A stretch of 64,000 bases of DNA from VFJZ01 sp046598415 (GTDB taxonomy: Bacteria; Actinomycetota; Thermoleophilia; Gaiellales; F1-60-MAGs149). The notes beneath the pieces are model-generated. The model did no database searches. It was not told the DNA's origin and worked only from the letters and a program-made list of their open reading frames with translations. This document shows positions 44,523 through 52,546 of the stretch, in pieces. The stretch's first letter is position 1; every line of letters starts with the position of its first letter. Where the stretch lies: positions 1-64,000 of the forward strand of contig JBKJIG010000104.1 of assembly GCA_046598415.1 (NCBI GenBank). The letters are read 5' to 3'. Made by a program: the position numbers and the translations under genes.

Positions 44523-44528
44523 TAGAAT
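44523..44528 (+). promoter_or_regulatory. Minus-10 TAGAAT for proC
   Basis: TAGAAT ends 8 nt before GTG 44537 and lies within the 19-bp gap to the divergent MFS gene. Read on the other strand, the overlapping CATTCT would end 6 nt before the MFS GTG. Confidence 0.55.
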
Positions 44529-44536
44529 GCGGTCTC

Positions 44537-45349
44537 GTGACCCTCGAGTCCTCCACGATCGGCCTGATCGGTGCCGGCAACATGGCTTCGGCGATGATCG
44601 AGGGCTTCGTCCGCGCCGACCCGGCGCGGGCCGTGCGCATCCTCGCGACCGACCGCGGCTCGGGCAAGGCGGCCCGGCTGGCCGGGGAGCGGGGCATCGT
44701 CCACGTGTCGTCGAACGAGGAGCTGGTCGACCGCTCCGACATCGTGCTGCTGTGCGTCAAGCCGATCGACGTCGAGCGTGTGCTGCGCAGCGTCGGCGGC
44801 CGCGTCACGCGGTCGAAGGCGCTGGCGTCGGTGGCGGCCGGTGTCGCCACCGTGACGATGGAGTCGATCCTGGACGAGGACGTGCCGGTCTTCCGGCTGA
44901 TGCCGAACGTGCCGGTGCAGGTCTGCGCGGGCACCGTCTGCTTCGCGCCCGGCCGGTTCGCCGATACCGCGGCCGAGGAGCGGGTGCTCGACTGGCTGCG
45001 GCTGCTCGGCACCGTCGTGCGTCTCGAGGAGCGTCAGTTCGACGCCGCCACGGCGCTGTCGGGCTCCGGCCCGGCCTTCATCGGCCTGATCGTCGAGGCG
45101 TTCGAGGACGCGGGCATCGTCTCGGGCCTGACGCATGAGAAGTCGCGGCAGCTGATCCTCTCGACCATGCTCGGCACGGCGACGCTGCTGGACGAGAACG
45201 ACCTTTCGTGCTCGGACCTGCGGCGGATGGTCACATCGCCCGGCGGCACGGCCGCGACCGGCCTCGCTGCGCTGGAGCGCGCGGGCGTCCGCGGCGCGAT
45301 CATCGACGGGGTGCTCGCCGCGATGCAGCGGGCCGCAGAGCTCGGCTAA
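44537..45349 (+). CDS. proC: Pyrroline-5-carboxylate reductase
   Basis: A 270-residue NAD(P)H-dependent enzyme completing proline synthesis. IGLIGAGNMASAMIEGF is the Rossmann loop, CVKPIDVERVL, RLMPNVPVQVCAGT and the long ALSGSGPAFIGLIVEAF/VTSPGGTAATGLAALE blocks are diagnostic. Length is normal for the family. In the conserved division-associated cluster proC lies beside yggT, as it does here. Confidence 0.96.
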   Translation: MTLESSTIGLIGAGNMASAMIEGFVRADPARAVRILATDRGSGKAARLAGERGIVHVSSNEELVDRSDIVLLCVKPIDVERVLRSVGGRVTRSKALASVAAGVATVTMESILDEDVPVFRLMPNVPVQVCAGTVCFAPGRFADTAAEERVLDWLRLLGTVVRLEERQFDAATALSGSGPAFIGLIVEAFEDAGIVSGLTHEKSRQLILSTMLGTATLLDENDLSCSDLRRMVTSPGGTAATGLAALERAGVRGAIIDGVLAAMQRAAELG

Positions 45350-45361
45350 CGAGGAGACGAC

Positions 45362-45634
45362 GTGAACTTCATCATCCGGCTGGGCGATGCGCTGGTGCTC
45401 GTGGTGTGGGCGATGGTGCTGGCCTACATCATCATGAGCATGCTCCCGATCCCGTACAGCCGCGCGTCGTCGGCGATCCGCAACTTCCTCGACCAGACCG
45501 TGGGCCCCGTGCTGTCGTTCCTCCGCCGGTTCATCCCGCCGCTCGGGCCGATCGACCTGTCGCCGATGATCCTGCTGCTGGGCGTGAGCCTGATCTGGCG
45601 CGGCGTGCTCCGGCCGATCCTGGCAGGAGCCTGA
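45362..45634 (+). CDS. YggT family membrane protein
   Basis: A 90-residue protein with two helices separated by the family linker. IIMSMLPIPYSRASSAIRNFLDQTVGPVLSFLRRFIPPLGPIDLSPMI contains the typical P-Y/F-RxxxxFxDP-P-x-R-P-G-DxSP pattern. Homologues (YlmG/YggT) lie with sepF and divIVA and are linked to osmotic tolerance and septum or chloroplast division. GTG 45362 has a GAGGAG ribosome binding site 6-11 nt upstream. Confidence 0.9.
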   Translation: MNFIIRLGDALVLVVWAMVLAYIIMSMLPIPYSRASSAIRNFLDQTVGPVLSFLRRFIPPLGPIDLSPMILLLGVSLIWRGVLRPILAGA

Positions 45635-45683
45635 CCTGCGGTAGCGAATGTTCACCTCCTACCAGCCAGTCCGGGGGAGCCGA

Positions 45684-46196
45684 ATGTCGATCAGCCCAGC
45701 AGAGATCCGCCACGTCCGTTTGCGCCGCCGCCTCTTCGGCATGAAGAAGAAGGACGTCGATCGCGAACTGGATCGCATCGCCGAATCGTTCGGCGAGGTG
45801 TGGCGCCAGCGCGCCGACCTGGAGGAGCGCAACCACGAGATCGCCGTGGAGCTCGCGCGTCATCAGGAGGCGGAGGCGATGCTGCGCAAGACGCTCGTCA
45901 CCGCCGAGCGCAGCGCCGACGTGATGCGCGCCGACGCGCGTCGCGAGGCGGAGCGCATCGTGCGCGAGGCCGAGCAGACCGCTCGCGAGATCGTCGGCGA
46001 GGCGCACCACGAGCGCGAGCGCGTACGCCACGAGATCATCCGCCTGGCCGAGAAGGAGCGCGAGTTCCGCGCGCGGTTCCGCGCGATGATCGGCGCGACC
46101 AGCGCGGTCATCGAGTCGTACGAGGAGGACACGGGCGAGTCCGTGACCGCAACGCAGGCGGCGCTGCCCGCCGCCCCGGTCGAACACGATCGGTGA
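45684..46196 (+). CDS. DivIVA domain-containing coiled-coil protein
   Basis: A 170-residue protein. ISPAEIRHVRLRRRLFGMKKKDVDRELDRIAESF is the N-terminal DivIVA lipid-binding domain, followed by a coiled coil to about residue 140. It would mark curved membrane or the septum and recruit division or wall enzymes. ATG 45684, with GGGGGAG 5 nt before it, fits better than ATG 45648. A TAGCGA-type box near 45642 would give a short leader. Its position after yggT matches Gram-positive genomes. The stop overlaps the HAD gene by 4 nt. Confidence 0.88.
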   Translation: MSISPAEIRHVRLRRRLFGMKKKDVDRELDRIAESFGEVWRQRADLEERNHEIAVELARHQEAEAMLRKTLVTAERSADVMRADARREAERIVREAEQTAREIVGEAHHERERVRHEIIRLAEKEREFRARFRAMIGATSAVIESYEEDTGESVTATQAALPAAPVEHDR

Positions 46197-46837
46197 CCCG
46201 TCGCCTGGCGGCCGTGCTCGCCGACATGGACGGCACGCTCGTCGACTCGCGTGTCGTCGTCGAGCGGCACTGGCGCCTGTTCGGCGAGCGCCTCGGTCTC
46301 GATCCCGGGCCGTTCATCGTCGCGGGCCACGGCCGCCGGACGGCGGACGTGCTGCGCGAGCTGGCGCCGCACCTCGACGCGGCCGCCGAGGCGACGCTGA
46401 TCGACGCCGGTGAGGAGTCCGACCTGGCCGGGCTCGTGCCCGTCCCCGGCGCCGCCGAGCTGCTGGCGGCGCTGCCGCGGGAGCGCTGGGCGGTCGTCAC
46501 CTCGGCCCACCGGTCGCTGGCGCTGGCGCGCCTGGCCGCGGTCGCGCTGCCGGCGCCCGACGTGCTGGTGTGCGGCGACGAGATCGAGCGCGGCAAGCCC
46601 GACCCGGAGGGCTACCTGTGCGGCGCCGGGCTGCTCGGCGCCGACCCCGCCGACTGCCTGGTGCTCGAGGACGTGCCCGCCGGCATCGCCGCCGGGCGAG
46701 CCGCCGGGTCGCTCGTGGTCGCCGTCGCGACGACGTTCCCGGTCGCGGCGCTGGCGGCGGCCGACGCGATCGTGTTCGACCTGCACGGGCTGGCCGAGGT
46801 GCTCGACGGACTCGGCTACGCGCTCCCTTCCGCCTGA
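46193..46837 (+). CDS. HAD-family phosphatase (subfamily IA)
   Basis: A 214-residue hydrolase. DMDGTLVDS carries the nucleophile Asp, WAVVTSAHRSLA motif II, and GKPDPEGYLCGAGLLGADPADCLVLEDVPAG motifs III and IV. The helical cap after motif I places it with small sugar-phosphate phosphatases (glycerol-3-phosphate, 2-deoxyglucose-6-phosphate type). GTG 46193 overlaps the divIVA-family stop. The precise substrate is not readable. Confidence 0.9.
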   Translation: MTRRLAAVLADMDGTLVDSRVVVERHWRLFGERLGLDPGPFIVAGHGRRTADVLRELAPHLDAAAEATLIDAGEESDLAGLVPVPGAAELLAALPRERWAVVTSAHRSLALARLAAVALPAPDVLVCGDEIERGKPDPEGYLCGAGLLGADPADCLVLEDVPAGIAAGRAAGSLVVAVATTFPVAALAAADAIVFDLHGLAEVLDGLGYALPSA

Positions 46838-46850
46838 CGCAGAACCGGGA

Positions 46851-46856
46851 TACGGT
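46851..46856 (+). promoter_or_regulatory. Minus-10 TACGGT for secreted protein gene
   Basis: TACGGT ends 6 nt before ATG 46863. Confidence 0.45.
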
Positions 46857-46862
46857 GGTCGA

Positions 46863-47525
46863 ATGCGCCGGATCGCCCTCGCCCTGCTCGTCCTCGCCGC
46901 CGTCCCCGCCGCTGCGAGCGCCTCCCCGAAGCTCGTCACCCCGGTCGCCGGCCGCCTCGTCGGCACGTACCCGCTGCTCCGGTGGGCGCTGCCGAAGGGC
47001 GAGCGGAACGAGGTCGTCTACATCGCGAGCAAGCCGGGGCGGGCCGCCGCCGGGGAGTTCGTCACCGCCAACCTCGAGGACACCGCGCCGATGACGGGGC
47101 GGGCCGGCAGCCACCGAACGACGAACGGCCTCTACGCCGGTACCCACTACTGGCTGGTCGTGAGCCGCAACGCCGACTTCGAGCAGCGGTACTCGAAGGT
47201 CGGCCGCTTCAGGGTGGCGCCGTCGCTCTCGGTCACCCGGGCGCGCCTCGCGCCGGGCGCGACGGCGGGCTCCGCCGACTTCCGGATGCGCCTGAAGGCG
47301 AACTCGCGCAGCCTGCGGGTGACGATCAAGGTCGTGCAGGGAGGAAAGGTCGTCCAGACCTTCGCGCGCAGCTCGAAGGTGCTGAATCCGGGCGTCTGGG
47401 GCAGCCGGAAGGTGCACTGGGTGCCGTCGAGCGCGGTCTTCTCGGGCCACTCGGCCCAGCTCCGGGTCACCTACCGGGCGGGCTCGCGCACGGCCCACTC
47501 GACCCTGGACGTCATCGCGCCGTAA
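46863..47525 (+). CDS. Secreted beta-rich hypothetical protein
   Basis: A 220-residue protein with a signal peptide (RRIALALLVLAAVPAAASA, residues 2-20) and no membrane anchor. The mature part has two beta-sandwich-like halves: about 25-120 with YPLLRWALPKG and GTHYWLVVSRN (fibronectin III-like), and about 122-220 with LRVTIKVVQGGKVVQTF. I do not recognise a named family. It may be a surface or matrix component. The tail overlaps the EamA gene by 14 nt. Confidence 0.7.
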   Translation: MRRIALALLVLAAVPAAASASPKLVTPVAGRLVGTYPLLRWALPKGERNEVVYIASKPGRAAAGEFVTANLEDTAPMTGRAGSHRTTNGLYAGTHYWLVVSRNADFEQRYSKVGRFRVAPSLSVTRARLAPGATAGSADFRMRLKANSRSLRVTIKVVQGGKVVQTFARSSKVLNPGVWGSRKVHWVPSSAVFSGHSAQLRVTYRAGSRTAHSTLDVIAP

Positions 47526-48375
47526 CGCCGCGGCGCTCGGCCGACACGATCGCGAACACGGCGCCGACGACGAGGATCGCGCCGGTCACCTCGAGCGCTT
47601 CGAGCGACTCGCCCAGCACCAGCGCGCCGAGCGCGATCGCGACCACCGGGTTCACGTACTGGTGCGTCACGACGGTCGAGATCGGCAGGCGCGCGAGGGC
47701 GTAGCCGTAGGCGCCGAGGGCGAGCGTGCCGGCGATCACGAGGTAGGCGATCGCGACGCCCGACCGCAGCGTCACGTCGCCCGGGCGCTCGCCGACCATC
47801 AGGCCGGCGGTCGTCATCGCGAGGCCGGCCGCGATCATCTGCACCGTCGTGGCCGCCCACAGCCCCGACACCGCCGGCAGCCCGCGGCCGTAGAACGATG
47901 CCGTCGACCACAGCGCCGCCGAGAAGAGGATGAGCGCCATCCACGGCACCGGTGCGCTGGCGCCGGTGATCGGCGCGATCAGCAGCACGACCACGCCGAC
48001 GAAGCCGATCGCGACGCCGACCAGCGTCATCCGCGGCAGACGGTCGCCGGCCAGGCGCCGCCAGATGCAGACGGTGATCGACGTGGTGGAGGCGAGCACG
48101 GCGGCGAGGTTCGACGGCACGTGCGTCTCGGCCACCGTCAGCAGTCCGGGCCCGCCGACCAGCAGCCACAGGCCGAGCACCGCGCTGCCCCCCACCTGCC
48201 GCCGCGTCGGCCGCGCGCGCAGGGCGAGCGGCAGCAGGATCAGGCCCGCCACGCCGAACCGCAGGCCCGCCGCCAGCAGCGGCGGAATCGACTCCACGCC
48301 GATCCGGATCGCGAGGTACGTCGAGCCCCAGACCGTGTACAGGAGCGCCATTGCGGCGACGATCCGGACCCCCAT
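47512..48375 (-). CDS. EamA/DMT family transporter
   Basis: A 287-residue protein with ten predicted helices in two EamA repeats. LLYTVWGSTYLAIRIGVESIPPLLAAGLRFGVAG is the first repeat's signature, and THQYVNPVVAIALGALVLGESLE the second's end. Members export amino acids or metabolites (RhaT/YdcZ-like); the substrate is unknown. It diverges from the SAM-riboswitch metYXW operon, hinting at, but not showing, methionine-related export. ATG 48375 follows TAGACT by 6 nt. Confidence 0.9.
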   Translation of the reverse strand: MGVRIVAAMALLYTVWGSTYLAIRIGVESIPPLLAAGLRFGVAGLILLPLALRARPTRRQVGGSAVLGLWLLVGGPGLLTVAETHVPSNLAAVLASTTSITVCIWRRLAGDRLPRMTLVGVAIGFVGVVVLLIAPITGASAPVPWMALILFSAALWSTASFYGRGLPAVSGLWAATTVQMIAAGLAMTTAGLMVGERPGDVTLRSGVAIAYLVIAGTLALGAYGYALARLPISTVVTHQYVNPVVAIALGALVLGESLEALEVTGAILVVGAVFAIVSAERRGVTAR

Positions 48376-48381
48376 CCGGGA

Positions 48382-48387
48382 AGTCTA
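48382..48387 (-). promoter_or_regulatory. Minus-10 TAGACT for EamA transporter
   Basis: On the reverse strand TAGACT ends 6 nt before ATG 48375. Confidence 0.5.
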
Positions 48388-48396
48388 GGTGTGTGG

Positions 48397-48402
48397 TACG
48401 TT
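48397..48402 (+). promoter_or_regulatory. Minus-10 TACGTT for metYXW
   Basis: TACGTT lies about 8-12 nt before the 5' strand of the riboswitch P1 stem, so the transcript would start at about 48410. It is one of the few promoters here with a long leader. Confidence 0.45.
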
Positions 48403-48410
48403 CTGCAGCG

Positions 48411-48540
48411 CGAACCATCACGAGCGGGGAAGGGAACTGGCCCGATGATCCCGCAGCAACCGGAGCACGTGCTCGTCAGGTGCTAACTCCAGCGCAGAGC
48501 CGATCCGTCCCGGGCGGCCGAGCGGAAGATGGAACGTCGC
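48411..48540 (+). promoter_or_regulatory. SAM riboswitch (SAM-I/SAM-IV clan) upstream of metY
   Basis: The core ACTGGCCCGATGATCCC followed by GCAGCAACC is the SAM-I clan signature (GGGA-CTGGCCC-GATGA...CCxGCAACC), and the later GGTGCTAACTCC (48479-48490) closes P3. CCATC at 48415-48419 pairs exactly with GATGG at 48528-48532 as P1. When SAM is bound, the downstream terminator should form and shut off methionine synthesis. The high-GC host would fit SAM-IV as well as SAM-I; the two cannot be separated by eye. Confidence 0.88.
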
Positions 48541-48562
48541 CTGGTGCGAGCCGCACGGGTGG

Positions 48563-48595
48563 GGCCCTCCGGGACGATTCCGTGAGGGCCTTTTT
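48563..48595 (+). terminator. Intrinsic terminator of the SAM riboswitch
   Basis: GGCCCTC (48563-48569) pairs with GAGGGCC (48584-48590), extended inwards by partial CGGGA/TTCCG pairing, and is followed directly by five T. It lies 47 nt before the metY ATG, in the position of a transcription-attenuation terminator, and is the only classical U-tailed terminator I found. Confidence 0.85.
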
Positions 48596-48641
48596 CGTTC
48601 CCGGGGCACGATCCGCGCCAGCAGGCGCGAGGAGCGAACAC

Positions 48642-49940
48642 ATGAGCGACCACCGACCGGAGACCGTCGCGCTCCACGCGGGTTACGCGGGTGACCCGAC
48701 CACCAACGCGCGCGCCGTCCCGATCTACCAGACGACGTCGTACTCGTTCGACGACACGCAGCACGCCGCCGACCTGTTCGCCCTGAAGGTGCCGGGCAAC
48801 ATCTACACGCGCATCATGAACCCGACGTGGGACGTGTTCGAGCAGCGCGTCGCCGCGCTCCAGGGCGGCATCGCGGGCATCGCGCTCGCGTCCGGCCAGG
48901 CCGCGGTGACGTACTCGGTGCTCAACATCACGCGCGCCGGCGACAACATCATCTCCGTCTCGACGCTGTACGGCGGTACCTACAACCTCTTCGCGCACAC
49001 CCTCCCGCAGTACGGCATCGAGGTGCGCTTCGCCGATCCCGACCGGCCCGAGTCGGTCGCCGAGCTGGCCGACGAGAACACGCGGCTGGTGTTCGCCGAG
49101 ACGATCGGCAACCCGAAGCTGAACGTGGTCGACATCGCCGCGTGGGCCGAGGCGGCGCACGCCCAGGGCCTGCCGCTGATCGTCGACAACACGGTGCCGA
49201 CGCCGCTCGGCTGCGACGTGTTCGGCCTCGGCGCCGACATCGCGGTGCACTCCGCCACCAAGTACATCGGCGGCCACGGCTCGTCCATCGGCGGCGTGCT
49301 CGTCGACGCCGGCAAGTTCGACTGGGTCGCCAACGCCGAGCGGTTCCCGGGTCTCACGACGCCCGACCCGTCGTACCACGGCGTGGTCTGGTCGGACGCC
49401 CTCGGCCCGGCCGCGTACATCGGCCGCGTCCGTACCGTGCTGCTGCGCAACACCGGCGCGGCGCTGTCGCCGTTCAACGCCTTCCTGTTCATCCAGGGCC
49501 TCGAGACGCTGCCGCTGCGCATGGAGCGGCACTTCGAGAATGCCGCCAAGGTGGCGGCGCACCTGGAGGGCGCGGGCGGCGTCAACTGGGTCAACTACCC
49601 GGGCCTCGCGTCGAGTCCGTACCACGACGTCGCCAAGCGGACGCTCAAGGGCGGCTTCGGCGGGCTCGTCACGTTCGGCATCGAGGGCGGCCTCGAGTCG
49701 GGCAAGACGTTCATCGAGAGCCTCGGCCTGTTCTCGCACCTCGCGAACATCGGCGACGCACGCTCGCTCGCGATCCACAACGCGTCGACCACGCACTCGC
49801 AGCTGAACGCCGAGGAGCTCGAGTCGGCCGGCGTCACGCAGGACACCGTGCGTCTGTCGGTCGGCATCGAGCACATCGACGACATCCTCGAGGACATCGA
49901 CCAGGCTCTCGCGAAGACGCGGTCGCTCGTCACCGCCTGA
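48642..49940 (+). CDS. metY: O-acetylhomoserine sulfhydrylase
   Basis: A 432-residue PLP enzyme making homocysteine from O-acetylhomoserine and sulfide. ETVALHAGY, PIYQTTSYSFDD, YTRIMNPTWDVFEQRVAALQGG and HSATKYIGGHGSSIGG (PLP Lys207) are typical. The length of about 430 and the GHGSSIGG form separate MetY from the shorter MetB/MetC enzymes. ATG 48642 has GCGAGGAG 7 nt upstream; longer frames run through the riboswitch and are rejected. metX follows after 10 nt. Confidence 0.95.
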   Translation: MSDHRPETVALHAGYAGDPTTNARAVPIYQTTSYSFDDTQHAADLFALKVPGNIYTRIMNPTWDVFEQRVAALQGGIAGIALASGQAAVTYSVLNITRAGDNIISVSTLYGGTYNLFAHTLPQYGIEVRFADPDRPESVAELADENTRLVFAETIGNPKLNVVDIAAWAEAAHAQGLPLIVDNTVPTPLGCDVFGLGADIAVHSATKYIGGHGSSIGGVLVDAGKFDWVANAERFPGLTTPDPSYHGVVWSDALGPAAYIGRVRTVLLRNTGAALSPFNAFLFIQGLETLPLRMERHFENAAKVAAHLEGAGGVNWVNYPGLASSPYHDVAKRTLKGGFGGLVTFGIEGGLESGKTFIESLGLFSHLANIGDARSLAIHNASTTHSQLNAEELESAGVTQDTVRLSVGIEHIDDILEDIDQALAKTRSLVTA

Positions 49941-49950
49941 CCTGCGCCTC

Positions 49951-51114
49951 GTGGCAACCTCCGCCAGTACTGAAGGCTCGGTCGGTCTGGTCGAGACGAG
50001 CAGGGTCGTCCTCTTCACGGAGGACGACCCGCTCGTGCTCGACTCCGGCGCGGCCCTGGCACCGGTCGAGGTCGCCTACGAGACGTACGGCACGCTCAAC
50101 GCCGACCGCTCGAACGCCGTCTTCGTCTGCCACGCGCTGACGGGCGACGCGCACGCCGCGGGTCACCACGGCGACCCGGCGCGGGTGGGCTGGTGGGACA
50201 CGCTGATCGGGCCGGGCAAGCCGGTCGACACCGACCGGTTCTTCGTCGTGTCGGCGAACCTGCTGGGCGGCTGTCAGGGCACGACCGGCCCGGCCTCCAC
50301 GAACCCGGCCACCGACGAGCCGTACGGCCTGCGGTTCCCGCTGTTCACTGTCTCCGACCTGGTGCGCGTGCATCGCAAGCTGCTCGCGCACCTCGAGATT
50401 CCGAGCCTCGCCGGCGCCATCGGCGGCTCGCTCGGCGGCATGCAGGTGCTGCAGTGGGCGATCGACCATCCGCAGGACATCCGCGCCGGCCTGATGATCG
50501 CCTCGAGCGCCCGGCTGACGGCGCAGAACATCGCCTTCTCGGCCGTCGCGCGGGCCGCGATCATGCGCGACGAGCACTTCCACGAAGGCGACTACCACCG
50601 CTTCGGCGAGCGGCCCGCGGTCGGCCTCGCGCTGGCCCGGATGATGGCCCACATCACGTACCTGTCCGAGACCTCGATGCGCGAGAAGTTCGGCCGCCGC
50701 ATCCAGGACGCCGACGCGCCGCGGTTCCGCTTCGGCGTCGACTTCGAGGTCGAGAGCTACCTGCAGTACCAGGGCGAGAGCTTCCTGAACCGCTTCGACG
50801 CGAACTCGTACCTGTACCTGACGCGCGTGATGGACTACTTCGATCCGTTCGGCGACCTGCCGGCCGCGATCGCGCGGCTGGAGGAGGTCGCGACGCGGTT
50901 CCTCGTCGTCTCGTTCGACACCGACTGGCGGTTCGACACGAAGCACTCGCTCGATCTCGTCCGCGTGCTGCAGGGCGCGCGGGTGCCGGTCACGTTCCGC
51001 GAGATCTCCTCGCCGCACGGCCACGACTCGTTCCTGCTGCCCGTGCCGGAGTACCACCGCACCGTCGCCGCCTTCCTCGACCGGGTGGCGCGGGAGGTCG
51101 GCGCTGCGCACTGA
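49951..51114 (+). CDS. metX: Homoserine O-acetyltransferase
   Basis: A 387-residue alpha/beta hydrolase-fold acyltransferase. VAYETYGTLNADRSNAVFVCHALTGDAH is diagnostic, GGSLGGMQ holds the nucleophile Ser160, and the C-terminal FDTDWRF plus SPHGHDSFL give the catalytic Asp and His. It supplies O-acetyl- (or O-succinyl-) homoserine to MetY encoded upstream; acyl specificity cannot be told by eye. GTG 49951 lies 10 nt behind metY with no obvious ribosome binding site. Confidence 0.95.
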   Translation: MATSASTEGSVGLVETSRVVLFTEDDPLVLDSGAALAPVEVAYETYGTLNADRSNAVFVCHALTGDAHAAGHHGDPARVGWWDTLIGPGKPVDTDRFFVVSANLLGGCQGTTGPASTNPATDEPYGLRFPLFTVSDLVRVHRKLLAHLEIPSLAGAIGGSLGGMQVLQWAIDHPQDIRAGLMIASSARLTAQNIAFSAVARAAIMRDEHFHEGDYHRFGERPAVGLALARMMAHITYLSETSMREKFGRRIQDADAPRFRFGVDFEVESYLQYQGESFLNRFDANSYLYLTRVMDYFDPFGDLPAAIARLEEVATRFLVVSFDTDWRFDTKHSLDLVRVLQGARVPVTFREISSPHGHDSFLLPVPEYHRTVAAFLDRVAREVGAAH

Positions 51115-51133
51115 CCAGGAGATCGTCGCGGAG

Positions 51134-51700
51134 ATGGTGCCGCGTGGCTCGCGCGTGCTCGACCTCGGGTCGGGCGACGGCGCGCTGCTGCAGTACCTGG
51201 CAGCCGAGCGCGGCTGCGCCGTCAGCGGCGTCGAGTCGTCGGACGAGGGCTTCTTCGCCTGCGTGGCCCGGGGCGTGCCGGTCGTGCAGGCCGACATGGA
51301 CAGCGGCGTCACCGAGTTCGAGGACGACTCGTTCGACGTCGTCATCCTGTCGCAGCGGCTGCAGGCCACCAACCGCCCGGCGGTGGTGCTGGCCGAGATG
51401 CTGCGCGTCGGCCGCGCCGGCATCGTGTCGTTCCGCAACGTCGGCCACTGGCCGCACCGCGTCGACCTCGCGGTGAAGGGCCGGATGACCGTCTCCGGCA
51501 CGGTCCCGCACGCGTGGCACGACACGCCGAACATCCACCTCTGCACCATCCGGGACTTCGAGCGCCTGGTGTCCGAGCTCGGCATCCGCACGACCCGTCG
51601 CGTGCTGCTCGACGCCGCCGGGCACGAGACGGTCGGACGCGCCGTCCAGCTGGCGCCGAACGTGCTGGCGGCTGGTGCGGTGTACGGCCTGAAACGGTAG
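51134..51700 (+). CDS. metW: MetW-like methyltransferase-fold protein, start unclear
   Basis: From ATG 51134 it is 188 residues. GSRVLDLGSGDGALLQYLA is the SAM-binding loop, and SFRNVGHWPHRVDLAVKGRMTVSGTVPHAWHDTPNIHLCTIRDFE is nearly diagnostic for MetW, the usual partner of MetX. Upstream of the ATG the frame reads LRTDQEIVAE, which continues the family's LRxDxxxI start. No ATG, GTG or TTG precedes it; only a CTG at 51104 is available, overlapping the metX end. Translation may begin there by coupling to metX. Confidence 0.88.
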   Translation: MVPRGSRVLDLGSGDGALLQYLAAERGCAVSGVESSDEGFFACVARGVPVVQADMDSGVTEFEDDSFDVVILSQRLQATNRPAVVLAEMLRVGRAGIVSFRNVGHWPHRVDLAVKGRMTVSGTVPHAWHDTPNIHLCTIRDFERLVSELGIRTTRRVLLDAAGHETVGRAVQLAPNVLAAGAVYGLKR

Positions 51701-51706
51701 CCCGGC

Positions 51707-51712
51707 TACCCT
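51707..51712 (+). promoter_or_regulatory. Minus-10 TACCCT for dksA-like/lspA/rluD
   Basis: TACCCT ends 7 nt before ATG 51720. Confidence 0.45.
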
Positions 51713-51719
51713 TCCGGCC

Positions 51720-52013
51720 ATGGACGTCGCGCGTGTACGCCGGGAGCTCGAGGCCGAGAGGGATCGCCTGGCGGTCGAGCGCGCGCGTCTCGACGACACG
51801 CTCACCGACCTGGATCCGCCGCCCTCGCGCAACCCCGACGAGGCGCTCGAGGAGACCGTCGAGCACGTGCTGTCGCAGATCGAGTCCGCCTTGCAGCGCA
51901 TCACCGACGGCACCTACGGCGTGTGCGAGTGCTGCGGCGGCCCGATCCCGGCCGAGCGCCTCGCGGCGCTGCCGTACGCGGTGCGCTGCGTCGCGTGCGC
52001 GGAGCGCCGGTGA
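51720..52013 (+). CDS. DksA/TraR-type C4 zinc finger protein
   Basis: A 97-residue protein with an N-terminal helical hairpin (about 5-62), an ETVEHVLSQIESALQRITDGTYGVCECCGGPIPAERL segment and a closing CVAC, giving the four-Cys zinc finger (CxCC...CxxC). Members bind RNA polymerase through the secondary channel. Short versions beside lspA are common in Actinobacteria. The acidic coiled-coil tip DxxDA of DksA is not clearly present. The stop overlaps lspA by 4 nt. Confidence 0.9.
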   Translation: MDVARVRRELEAERDRLAVERARLDDTLTDLDPPPSRNPDEALEETVEHVLSQIESALQRITDGTYGVCECCGGPIPAERLAALPYAVRCVACAERR

Positions 52014-52546
52014 GCACGCCGACGATGCGGGGCGGCCGCTCGCCGATCTACGAGCTTCCCGAATCGCCCCATCCGGCGCCGTCGCGCGCCGGGCTGCAGG
52101 AGTGGGTGGGGTTGTTCGCGGTCGCCATCGTCGCCGCGGTGGCCGACCAGCTCACGAAGTCGCTCGCGACGCGCACCATCGACCGTGGCGAGATCGTCGA
52201 CCTGCTGCCGTTCTTCGATCTGCGCCGCATCAAGAACACGGGCATCGCGTTCGGCCAGTTCACGCAGCAGCAGGGGATCGTGATGGTCCTGACGGTGGCC
52301 GCCATCGCCTGGATGTTCGTCTTCTTCGCGCGCTCGGGTGCGCGCAGCCCGTACTTCCCGCCCGCCGTCGGCCTGCTGGCGGGCGGCGCCTGCTCGAACC
52401 TCGTCGACCGTGTCCGCGACGACGGCGTCACCGACTTCCTCCACATCCACCACTGGCCGATCTTCAACCTCGCCGACGCGTTCATCGTGCTCGGCGTCGG
52501 CCTGCTCCTGCTGGGTCTCACCCAGATCGAACGCACCCGGCCGTGA
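52010..52546 (+). CDS. lspA: Lipoprotein signal peptidase II
   Basis: A 178-residue, four-helix membrane aspartyl protease that removes signal peptides from prolipoproteins. VADQLTKSLA, RIKNTGIAFGQF, and the two catalytic aspartates in GGACSNLVDR (D133) and FNLADAFIVLG (D156) are in place. The GTG start overlaps the zinc-finger gene. About 25 hydrophilic residues precede the first helix, longer than usual. Its stop overlaps the rluD start (GTGA). Confidence 0.95.
   Translation: MSTPTMRGGRSPIYELPESPHPAPSRAGLQEWVGLFAVAIVAAVADQLTKSLATRTIDRGEIVDLLPFFDLRRIKNTGIAFGQFTQQQGIVMVLTVAAIAWMFVFFARSGARSPYFPPAVGLLAGGACSNLVDRVRDDGVTDFLHIHHWPIFNLADAFIVLGVGLLLLGLTQIERTRP

Noticed and set aside
48351..48641. 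Longer N-terminus for MetY
   Set aside because: The frame is open but runs through the SAM riboswitch and terminator; ATG 48642 has a ribosome binding site and starts the conserved protein.
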